From Lingula anatina (lineage: Eukaryota > Brachiopoda > Lingulata > Lingulida > Lingulidae), in the NCBI RefSeq assembly GCF_001039355.2, contig NW_019775616.1, positions 1 to 28,520 of the forward strand: 28,520 nt of DNA. The letters are read 5' to 3'. Below, piece by piece: positions 20,544 through 28,520 of this stretch. The translations under genes and the position numbers were made by a program. Position 1 is the first letter of the stretch; the number at the start of each line of letters is the position of its first letter. Under the pieces are notes generated by a model. That model was given only the letters and a program-made list of their open reading frames with translations. It did no database searches and had not been told where the DNA came from.

Positions 20544-21260
20544 CCTCTGGTTATCTCTGCTATTTCACAGGCAGGCCTTTTTCACTCGCTGTTAAGCGAA
20601 GGTTGCGTGAGTTGTGAGCAGGTTACCCCTCCAGCGCTTTCTGCGAAAAATACCGTAGTCTTCACATACTAGTAGTGCAAAAAGGTCGCATCACTGTCTT
20701 TGTTTTGTGGTCATTCACCCGTCGACGCGGTGCACTCCGTTTCTGTAGCATGTCACTGTGACCTTAATGTGGCACAGGTTCTAAAGTATATCTAAATCGT
20801 TTTCTTCGTGTCGTGAAAAATTCAATTCGTCTAGGGCCATTGATGTCAAAGGTGGATCCAGGGTTATTTGAAGGGGGGGGGGGGGTCCGTGGATGCGAAG
20901 CCGACCCTCCCCCTTCCCTTGGTGTGGGATTCGGGGCCCGTTGAAGGGACCCGAAAATATTGACATTTTAGAGGGCGAACAGTGCCATTTGGTACGGTTT
21001 AGAACTATTATTCAGCTAGTCAAAATTATAATTTCAAGAGGGGACCATTGGTGTGAATTTTTCAGAAATCGAAAGTGAAGGGGGGTCAGGAGCCCCCTGA
21101 CCTCCCTCCCCCCCTAAATCCGCCACTGGATGTGGCTTGTATGACTGAGTACAACTTATTGTCCTTAATGTGCGTATTTTTATGTCACTCGCGTTATTTA
21201 ATCATAAGTGAATATGCTTTTGATGCTGATTAAACCGCACTGAGGTGTTTGCACGACCGG
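20544..21260 (-). other. 5' flank of gene C shared with B and D
   Basis: Matches 14533-15120 in B apart from the private element at 20847-21128. Similarity ends close to the GCACGACCGGTG string (about 21251), well before the end seen in B and D, so a breakpoint lies here. Confidence 0.6.
20847..21128 (-). mobile_element. Family 1 TIR element in gene C 5' flank, with matched empty sites
   Basis: The ends are CAAAGGTGGATCCAGGG and CCCCTAAATCCGCCACTG. GATGT occurs on both sides (20842-20846 and 21129-21133). The D flank has the uninterrupted target with a single GATGT (reverse complement at 24042-24046), and the B flank has GGTGT at about 14817. This filled/empty comparison proves a 282-bp insertion with a 5-bp target duplication after the genes duplicated. 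The interior carries the same GATGCGAAGCCGACC and GGTGTGGG-TTCGGGGCC blocks as 1626-1971, in the opposite orientation. Confidence 0.9.
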
Positions 21261-21263
21261 TGT

Positions 21264-21365
21264 AACATGAATATCTGACTCCCATAAAAATCTGACTCCC
21301 CCAGTCAAAATTTCATAATGAAAATTTGACTCCCCCCATGAAATTTTGACTCCCCCCACAAAACT
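21264..21365. repeat. Short tandem repeat, TCTGACTCCCCC type
   Basis: Four to five imperfect units of about 20-28 bp, each containing (A)TYTGACTCCC followed by an AT-rich spacer such as CATAAAAA or CATGAAAT. It begins at the point where the C 5'-flank similarity stops. Confidence 0.7.
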
Positions 21366-21664
21366 TCATAAATCTTTTTTTGAGTATATGACTTTTATGT
21401 TGTAGTATGCATAATGGAGGATACATTGGCATTTTTTGTTAGTTTGCAGGTGAAATTTTTTATGAGAAAATAAGAAAATTAAAAATGTGTATTCTACATT
21501 CTACGTGGAATGCAAAGGTTAAATTTCATTATATTTCTGTAAGTTGTTTTCAATGTAAGCCTATTTATTGAAAAATATGGATCTAATGAAGAGCTATTAT
21601 CCCTTAAAAACATGAGCTATGTCGGCACGGAGTCATTAAGCATTGGTAAGCATTGAAAAATTGT
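21366..21664. other. Unassigned AT-rich spacer
   Basis: No gene, RNA or repeat structure recognised. Confidence 0.4.
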
Positions 21665-22055
21665 TCCCGTTTTATGATACTTAATTTCCCCGCCAAAGTT
21701 ATTTTTCCTTTAAACCGTTGACCCAAAATGTCACGTTGACCTAGGTTCTGCTAGCTAGATTGACCCATGAAAGCAGCATTGTGAGATCTACCGGTATGTC
21801 TGCAAATGTTACTGGAAGTTATGATACGTGTGCGAGGCAGACACAAGTCCAGGGCTTTCGGGGTTTTTTTTTGTAATAAAGTTAGTATATTTCACAGAAG
21901 AATTTAAGCTTGATTTAGTGCCTTGCTGTAAACATAGTAAAGCCTATTGGCGTCAAACTAGGAGAAGAAGGACGGATGAAATGGGAACAAATCACGCGAA
22001 GGACGTATTACTTGTATAGAATTTACACTGTAACCAGTGCAGTTACACAGACACA
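21665..22055 (+). repeat. Interspersed repeat, family 3, second copy
   Basis: Inverted copy of 10093-10500 with several indels. The shared ATG...GGAAGTT region does not keep a reading frame. It ends near a GTAACCAGTGCAGTTA string present in both copies. Confidence 0.7.
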
Positions 22056-22914
22056 GACACTTGGACCGTTTTGCCCTCCCAAATCTCCCCGCCATCTTTT
22101 TCCCTCTTTCCCTTCTCTTTTTTCATGATCACTGCAGTTGTTCAACAGGTAAATACAACCAAATAACCATAGCATGACCTTTGCTCGAAACATCTTTTTT
22201 CGAGTAGATGTTCTTATTTATCTTTTCTAAACCTGTTCGTGCCGAATTTGTGCGCTTGACCTGATGCTTTGACGAATCTGATCAACGAATTCAAGTATTT
22301 TGATCATTCATAATGCAAATAAAAGCTTGCGCCAAAACACTTCACTTCTAGTTTATCAAGGCGTTTATCATTTTCCTTTTTCATGGATTGGTGAATAGAC
22401 TTATTATGACTTTTCAAAACCTTCTTGCCCTCAAAAAATGTATATAAATAACAATTAAGTGAAAAAAGCATTTGCTTTTAATTGGCACTAGTGTGATACG
22501 CAGGGTGTAACTTACTTGGGCCTAGTTCTCTTATTTGATAGGTGATCCCCCCTTTTTTTTTTTTTTTTTTGCAAAATTCTAATGTACTTAGATGTCTTTT
22601 CATGTTTGAACGTAAGACCATCATAAAAATAACCATTTAGTAAAAGGACACCCTTTTTCCCCCATTAATTTGAAGGGGTACTAGTGCGCTTTGCCCTAGT
22701 TCTCTTATTTGGTTTGTGAACCCCATGTTTGTTTTTTCAACGTCCTTAGATGTCTCTTCAAAAAATAAAAAGAAATAAATTCGTAAATTCTAATGTAAGA
22801 ACTTGCTGATATCGATCTACCTTCAAACGACCTTTTAACCGTCTTCAAATCTCCCCGAAATCTCTCACTCCTTACTATTTTTTCTTTTCTGACGGTCAAC
22901 AGGTAAAAAAGCAT
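22056..22914 (-). repeat. Left arm of inverted repeat flanking gene D
   Basis: Its reverse complement is co-linear with about 26330-27080. Shared strings are AAATTCGGCACGAACAGGTT, TTTAGAAAAGATAAATAAG, GTCAAGCGCAC, TTATTTGCATTATGAATGAT, AATGATAAACGCC and the AGAGAACTAGGCC motif, which occurs twice here (about 22488 and 22683 on the minus strand). A GGGGAGAT string at both margins also occurs upstream of gene B. Confidence 0.75.
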
Positions 22915-23256
22915 TTCTGGAATCAGACATCACACACTTTTGCGAGTAGTTTGAACAGTTCCACACATTCGCATAACTCTAGTCGACCGATGAAATGTGA
23001 TGAAAACCAAGAAAGACGGCCCGGGACCACTTGACACCATCTTGCAACAGCAGGGCGACTCTCTGCTACTGTTGGTGAGGGTACACCAAAAGAATCGTTG
23101 TCAGAGCGGTCGCAGGTCCGGTATAAACGGGATAAAGGATAACTTTGCTGGTCTTGTATAAACGGGAATATGTGGCGAAAGAAGATAGAAAACGACAGAG
23201 TAAGAATTTGAATTTTCTAGCTAGCAGCGGTCGTACAAACGTCACAGTGCGGCTAA

Positions 23257-23941
23257 TGCCCCTATTTCACACAGACCACGAATCCCACGAATGGCCAGGA
23301 GTTGACAAATTTCAGGATTCATGGTTGAATCGTAATCAGTTCGTGAAGTTCTTAAGAGATTCATATATATTCGTAGTCAGTTCTTGCAATTCTTGACCAA
23401 CAGGAATTAGTGGCAAAAACTTTGATGACCCTATTTCACACAGACCACGAATCCCACGAATCGCCAGGAATTGAAAATTTCAGGATTCGTGGTTGAATCG
23501 TAATCAATTCGTGAAGTAACAGATTCGTATATAATCGTAGTCAGTTCTTGCAATTCTTGATCAATCGGGAATTCGTGACAAAAATTTTGAGCTGTTCAAA
23601 ATTTTGGCCACGAACTCCCGATTCCAAAAAATCGTAGTGAATTTCTAGACAATATTCGTGCGATTCCAGACGAATCCCACGAATATTCGTAACACTATCG
23701 CACCTGTATCGTAACTGAATCGTAGAGCGTGTCGAATTAGACCAGAAAATTGGCAAAATCTCACGATTCCAGCCGAAACCCACGAATATTCGTAACACTA
23801 TCGTACCTGTATCGTAACTGAATCGTAGAGCGTGTCGAATTAGACCAATAAATTGGCAAAATCTCACGAATCCTCACGAATCCAGAAATTTGTCAATTCC
23901 TGGCGATTCGTGGGATTCCTGGTCTGTGTGAAATAGGGGCA
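23257..23941. mobile_element. Composite foldback element in gene D 5' flank
   Basis: The ends are perfect inverted repeats: TGCCCCTATTTCACACAGACC and GGTCTGTGTGAAATAGGGGCA, and pairing continues inward through CACGAATCCCACGAAT. CTAA stands on both sides (23253-23256 and 23942-23945). B and C have uninterrupted sites (CTGA and TTAA). Inside, the left end is repeated at about 23429, and a unit of about 90 bp around ACCCACGAATATTCGTAACACTATCG occurs twice (about 23676 and 23778). No transposase is encoded; the open frame over the right half is repeat-derived. Confidence 0.85.
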
Positions 23942-24130
23942 CTAAACAGCATCAAAAGCAGATGCATGTAGACTTAAATAATGCGAACGACATAAAAACG
24001 CTCACATTAAGGACAATAGGTTGTGCTCAGTCATGCAAACCACATCAGTGGCCCTAGACGGATTTAAGCCTTCATGGCACGAAAAAAACTACTTAGATCT
24101 ACTAGAAACTTGTGTGCATAAGATGCGATC

Positions 24131-24186
24131 GTTCACCCAGGCCACCGTCGACGCGGTGCCCTATGTTTCTGTGACCTGGGTGAACG
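24131..24186. repeat. Local inverted duplication in gene D 5' flank
   Basis: GTTCACCCAGG at 24131 pairs with CCTGGGTGAAC at 24175. Compared with the B flank, the sequence between them (CCGTCGACGCGGTGCCCTATG) is in the opposite orientation. So a segment of about 45 bp has been inverted with partial duplication of its edge. Confidence 0.6.
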
Positions 24187-24344
24187 AGGGTGAACGACCG
24201 CAAAACAAAAAGTAGGGTTGTATGTAAAGACTGCGGTATTTTCGCAAAAAGCGCCGGAGGGGTAGCCTGCTCTCGACGCGCACACCCTTCGCTTAACAAC
24301 GAGTGGAAAGGGCCTACCTGTGAAATAGCGGAGGTAACCAGAAA

Positions 24345-25825
24345 ATGGAAAAAGAGGAGCAAAGTTTCTGTGAAGGTGGAGAAAATGAACAAGAAACTGT
24401 AAAAGAAAGCGGCAATAATGCCCTGACGCCTTGTTCGGTAAGCAATGATATGTTAATATGTCCCCGGAGTTAAAACTGCACAATGATGTATTCAGGCTTG
24501 TTATTACAGTACAGTATATTTGTTTCCTCGTTCTGAAGGTTTCTCTTCAAATAGATATTGTCAGCGACATCATAGTGTGAGTACATAGTGTAAGAGAAAA
24601 TCTTATGTTGTTTCCCATAACATTAAACAACAACTTTTACGCAAATGTAATGAAGAGTTTGCGGTTGACCCCCATATTTCTAGTGCAAAACGGTTGCATT
24701 ACAAACTTTTACCTTTTAAGCAATGCAAATACTACCCTAAACGCACTGCACTTTTTTCCTCGGGAAGTGACAAAGTATTGGCATGCAGTCTGGTCGAGAC
24801 AAGTAAAGACGAATAAACTTCTTCAGGACAGTTTTGAAAAGCATACTCGTTGAAAGAAAAATAACAGTTTTTGTTCTTTCTTGTGAGAATAAAAAACATT
24901 CTAAATTAATTTCTTGGTAAATATCTTACAAGACAAGTGACTTGCTGACAAGCCCAGAGTCACAAAAAATGTGAATTATATACTAAATTGAGTGTATAGA
25001 GAGAGTTCAGTGATGCGAAGCAAGTGATAAAACACACAAGCAACGATTTAGACATTCAACCTTCGCGTTTCATTTCAGGTTAAATGCACATGCGACAAAG
25101 GCATGGACCAGGGTACGAAAGCTGGGGCAACGACCGATGAGAAAGACGCAACCTATGCAAATTTTCATACACATTCCAACCCAACCGAGGTAAGGGGTGA
25201 TCTAGTAATTTTTTTCTTGTAAACATGTCTGTCTAGTCATAAGTTAAAGAAATTTCATCTTCTGTCTCTGGACAGTTTAATGAACAACTGAAAAACAAGT
25301 GAATTAAAACCAAAGTTTTTTTTAAGGAACGTTTAAGCCATGTTTGTGAGAGATTATCGAGAATGACAGCGAAGTCATAAACTGCTGTGGAAGATGTAAA
25401 CCCCATTCTTAACCCAGTATTTCTATACTTCCCATCTGCTGATCCTGGTCGTGATTTGAAATATTTCACAAAAATATAATAAAATAAAATAAAATGATGT
25501 TTTAAAAGAAAAAAGAGAGAAAACGAAACAAACGTAGAATAAATTGTGAATGAATATCGTCTAACTAATAAGGATCAGAGACAATTTTTATTCTTGTTTT
25601 CTATTCTATCATACGTCTAAAAATTTGTATTAAGCTGTATTATATAAAGTGCTCATGTGTAAAACCATATCTTACTAGAGCGAAGACGAGGATTGGTCTA
25701 CCGATAGATGTCTCCTCTTCCTTCTGCAGCAGCATCAGGACTTCTTGAACTCGATGATTCAGCAGCATGAGCAGTTACGACATATTGAAGAACAGCTGTG
25801 TTGGGTGTTTCAAAACTCGGGCTGA
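24345..25825 (+). CDS. Gene D: three-exon family member, plus strand, unknown function
   Basis: Predicted CDS is join(24345..24437, 25079..25189, 25679..25825), 116 residues. Exon 1 (31 codons) reads MEKEEQSFCEGGEN... to TPCS with donor TCG|GTAAGC. The same TGA as in B and C precedes the ATG by eight codons. Exon 2 (37 codons) follows TTTCATTTCAG, starts VKCTCDKGMDQG and ends GAG|GTAAGG. Exon 3 (48 residues) follows ATCTTACTAG and contains CLLFLLQQHQDFLNSMIQQ and EEQLCWVFQNSG-stop. Both introns are phase 0 (641 and 489 bp). An AATAAA follows 48 bp after the stop. All splice sites and the frame are intact although introns have many indels relative to B, which argues for a retained coding function. 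The gene is head-to-head with C and lies between inverted repeats. The acidic N-part and Leu/Gln heptads suggest a soluble oligomerising protein, but this is inference. Confidence 0.8.
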
Positions 25826-26329
25826 CAAAACATCAAGAGGTATTGGTTGGGAGGGATGAGGAAGCATGGACCAATAAAAAAAAGGCAAAATGTATTTAGG
25901 ATCAGTACCTTGTCAGAGATCTTTCTTGTGCAGAATTACAGGGTACATTATCATATATCATCCATTATCAAATTGATATTTTATTTAATCATTTTATCAT
26001 ATCTACATGTATTTTTTAAGATAAATTATTATTTTACAAATAGACATTGAGACGTGTTACTTGGCTGTAGTCTGGTTTGACGACTTAACTGGCAATAAAC
26101 TGTAGCTGTAGCAGCAACAATGTTTTATTCACTGTATGTGGTTATTTTTTTTTTTTCGATTAAACGAGAAAGAAAGAATAAAAGAAAACACAAACACGAG
26201 GCGGAAGGAAACCGCACAGAAGCCGACGGATGTCATGTTAAAAACTTATTATCTCCAAATTTCGAGATACTTACTACATTTTTTAATTTTTTTGTACGAA
26301 GAATAGTCAAAATTCATGACAAATTGGAA
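25826..26329 (+). other. 3' flank of gene D
   Basis: To about 26085 it matches the 3' flank of gene B. Beyond this is an A/T-rich stretch with no recognisable gene; a plus frame over 26120-26428 is Lys-rich low complexity that runs into the repeat arm. Confidence 0.45.
25873..25878 (+). promoter_or_regulatory. Polyadenylation signal AATAAA of gene D
   Basis: 48 bp after the gene D stop. It occupies the same place as the hexamer of gene B. Confidence 0.5.
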
Positions 26330-27080
26330 AAAAATGATCAAATAAGAGAACTAGGCCCAAGTATGTTATACCCTGCATATCGCACTAGTGCCCATCCAAA
26401 TCAAATGCTTTTTTCACAAAAAAATTGATATTGATAGATTTTTGTTGGTAAAAAGGTTTTGCAAACCCAATAAGTCTACTATACAATTCATAACAAAAGA
26501 AAATGATAAACGCCATGATAAAAAAAGAAGCGAGGCGTTTTAGCGAAAACGTTTATTTGCATTATGAATGATGAAATGTCATCCAATGTGCTTCTTTAAA
26601 ATCGTTTATGTGATTCGTCAAAACATCAGGTCAAGCGCACAAATTCGGCACGAACAGGTTTAGAAAAGATAAATAAGGACATCTGCACAAAAACGTGATG
26701 TTTCGGGCTAAGGTCACGCTATGTTTGTATGGTTGTATTCACATGTTGAACATGTGAAGGGAAATATGAGAAGGGAGAAAGAGGAGAGAGAGAGATGGAG
26801 GGGAGATCTGGGAGGGCAAGACGGTTTAAAGGCCGATCAAATAAAAGATCTAGGCCGTAGTACGTACATGTAACACCCTGCATATCGCACTAGTGTTCAT
26901 TCAAATTAATGGCAAAATGGATGTTTTTCAAAACTATATCTTTACTTTTTTATAATGTTCGAATGTTCAAATATTTTTGTATGAAGAGACATCCAAGTAC
27001 ATTAAAAATCTGCAAAAAAAGGGGTCAAGGATCAAAAAGGAGAACTAGGCCAAAGTACGTTACACCGTGCTTGACGCAAT
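26330..27080 (+). repeat. Right arm of inverted repeat flanking gene D
   Basis: Inverted counterpart of 22056-22914. The AGAGAACTAGGCC...ACACCCTGC motif occurs at about 26340, 26845 (as AAAGATCTAGGCC) and 27035. Confidence 0.75.
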
Positions 27081-27605
27081 AGTGCCCATTAAAATCAGTA
27101 AGAATATGGTACCCTCTACCTGTCTTCAGCCTAATTTAGAGTGAAATCATGATGCTTAGCACCAAATGCACCCATATTTCGTGGGAATTTTCGAAAATTA
27201 AAATGTTGCGTTTCTTTTTTCTTTCAGTGTATTTAACTAGAGACATATTTCTTAATATCTAGTGAAAACTCAATCTGTGGCCTTGGTAGAGGGTAGGAAT
27301 ATGGGTGTTCTCTTACTGAATCGTAGTTTTTTTTTTATAACGTGCATTAAGAATTTGCAAAACAAACAGGTGGTCACCGATCAAAAAGAGAAGCAGCCCA
27401 AGTTAAATCGCATTACATCCTGCGTGACGCACTGCTGTCCATTCAAACCTAGACAACGTGCGTAAGCTCGCATTCAGAACAGAACCGCGGACTAACTGAT
27501 CCGATTTCTCATGTCGCTGAGGCAAGTGAGAGAAAATTTAACAACAGGAGTCTGAAGTTTTCTCAGACCCTTTTTTCTTTTCTGGATATGTCATCTCATC
27601 TCATC
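27081..27605. other. Intergenic, with a further decayed copy of the motif
   Basis: A fourth plus-strand version of the AGAACTAGGCCCAAGT motif is at about 27380-27450 (AGAAGCAGCCCAAGTTAAAT). Near 27468-27505 is a fragment resembling one end of the MITE at 15685 (CGCATTCAGAACAG ... CGCGGAC). No supported gene. Confidence 0.4.
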
Positions 27606-28096
27606 TCAACCCCCCTCTCCCCCCCCCCCCCATTTCAATCCGGTCTCTATTCCAGATAGTAAAACAGAATGGGTAGAGCGACACTGATTGAGATTACAGA
27701 ATTCATATAACAAGATAACTTTGCTACTAGAATCAGATATCCAGAAGAGGAAATCTCTATATGACAAGAAGGCACAGTGTATTCCAAATTGGTGATCATG
27801 TGCATCTTCGTAATCCTGGTATTCGTAATCGTAGTTGGTAACAATGTTGGTGACCTGTATAATAAAAATAATGGATCTGCGGTATGAGCTATAAGTTGAC
27901 CTACATGGATGCCATCTGGAAACCTTATACTTATGATACCAGTAGCTGAATAAACGTAAATACAGTGACTGAGCACTGTTTGTCTGATTACACAAATACA
28001 AATTCTGCACCTATGGGCAAAATGAAATGGGATGGTTACATTGGAGGGGGGTGACACATGTGACAGATCACGGGAAATCATGGATTTATAAATCAC
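27606..28096 (-). other. Minus-strand region open in two frames, unassigned
   Basis: Two overlapping minus-strand frames of 134 and 149 codons (27606-28010 and 27647-28096). One begins MIYKSMISRDLSHVSPP, the other has DYEYQDYEDAHDHQF. TTTATTATACAG at about 27860 on the minus strand and a TTTTGCCCATAG near 28016 look like splice acceptors, so part of this could be an exon. I recognise no domain. The flanking DNA is repeat-like, so a decayed transposon piece is as likely. Confidence 0.2.
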
Positions 28097-28216
28097 AGCA
28101 AATGAAACTTAATTCGAGTGAAAAAAATACATAAAATCACGAATTATTGGGTATAATCACTTTGTTTCGCGAAGGGCGAAGAGTAAAATGGTGTGTTTAC
28201 GGATCACGCTCAATAG

Positions 28217-28520
28217 CAGTGGCGGCTTTAGAGGAGAGGTCAGGGGGGGGGGCCTGACCTCCCCCCCCCCTCCGTTCCTTCTTCAGAAAAATATAACACA
28301 CCAATATTCGGAAAAATATATCACACCAATTTAACCAATTTCCCTCTTGAAACTAGAATTTTGATGAGCTTAATCATTGTTCTTAACCTGACCAAAGGGC
28401 ACTGTTAATTTTGTTCTCCAAAACACCACAAATTTTTCGGGGCCCTTGAGCAGGCCCCGAACCCCACACCGAGGGGGCGATGGTCGGCTTCGCATCCGAG
28501 GCCTGTCGTTCCGGACCCCC
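28217..28520 (+). mobile_element. Family 1 TIR element, third copy, cut by the window end
   Basis: Begins CAGTGGCGGCTTTAG and carries the same internal blocks in the same orientation as 1626-1971, including CTCTTGAAACTAGAATTTTGA, GGGGCCCTTGAGCAGGCCCC, CCCCACACCGAGGGGG and TCGGCTTCGCATCCGAGGCC. The expected right end lies beyond the window. The left flanking pentamer is AATAG. Confidence 0.85.

Larger units (their letters stand above)
22915..24344 (+). other. 5' flank of gene D shared with B and C
   Basis: Reverse-complement counterpart of about 14533-15540. It is interrupted by a private 685-bp element (23257-23941). It has a local inverted segment at about 24131-24186 that is not inverted in B. 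No conserved open frame. Confidence 0.6.

Noticed and set aside
23541-23867. 108-codon minus-strand frame with an internal repeat
   Set aside because: It lies inside the foldback element; the protein repeat merely reflects the duplicated DNA unit.
26120-26428. 102-codon plus-strand frame with a basic segment
   Set aside because: Low-complexity start, runs into the repeated arm motif, and the inverted copy at 22056-22914 does not keep the frame.

Overview
This is an AT-rich, intron-containing eukaryotic window. It is full of short terminal-inverted-repeat (TIR) elements, decayed LINE fragments and microsatellites, and it carries two single-N scaffold junctions. The repeat style and LINE types suggest a marine invertebrate, possibly a sea urchin or other non-vertebrate deuterostome; that is an inference from general character, not from a marker gene. 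I found no rRNA, tRNA, CRISPR array or prokaryotic feature.

The main content is a cluster of four paralogous three-exon genes that I do not recognise. They are gene A (minus, 3462-7433), gene B (minus, 13034-14532), gene C (minus, 16664-20543) and gene D (plus, 24345-25825). Each has a Glu/Asn-rich first exon opening with MEK, a Thr/Ala-rich middle exon and a Leu/Gln-rich, probably coiled-coil last exon ending in a stop. All introns are phase 0 with GT/AG borders. The predicted proteins are about 114-133 residues. B, C and D are recent copies that also share introns and about 1 kb of 5' flank. A is an older, divergent copy. The coding exons are short, and the longest open frames over most of them lie on the wrong strand, so single-ORF reading hides the genes.

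Layout: 1-3460 holds a false-looking 317-bp tandem duplication at an N, a complete TIR element with a 5-bp target duplication (1626-1971) and featureless AT-rich DNA. 3462-7433 is gene A with a foldback element in its long intron. 7434-12980 is intergenic, with foldback elements and a 657-bp duplication across the second N. 13034-15540 is gene B and its 5' flank. 16664-21260 is gene C, whose first intron holds a nested LINE-in-LINE insertion. 22050-27080 is gene D, inverted relative to B and C and itself flanked by inverted repeats. 27080-28520 is intergenic, ending inside a third copy of the 5-bp-TSD element.

B, C and D each carry a private insertion in the same 5' flank, at sites the other two copies leave empty. 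This gives direct evidence of insertion after duplication. No function can be assigned to the gene family from sequence alone; the predicted products look like small soluble coiled-coil proteins without an obvious signal peptide or membrane segment.
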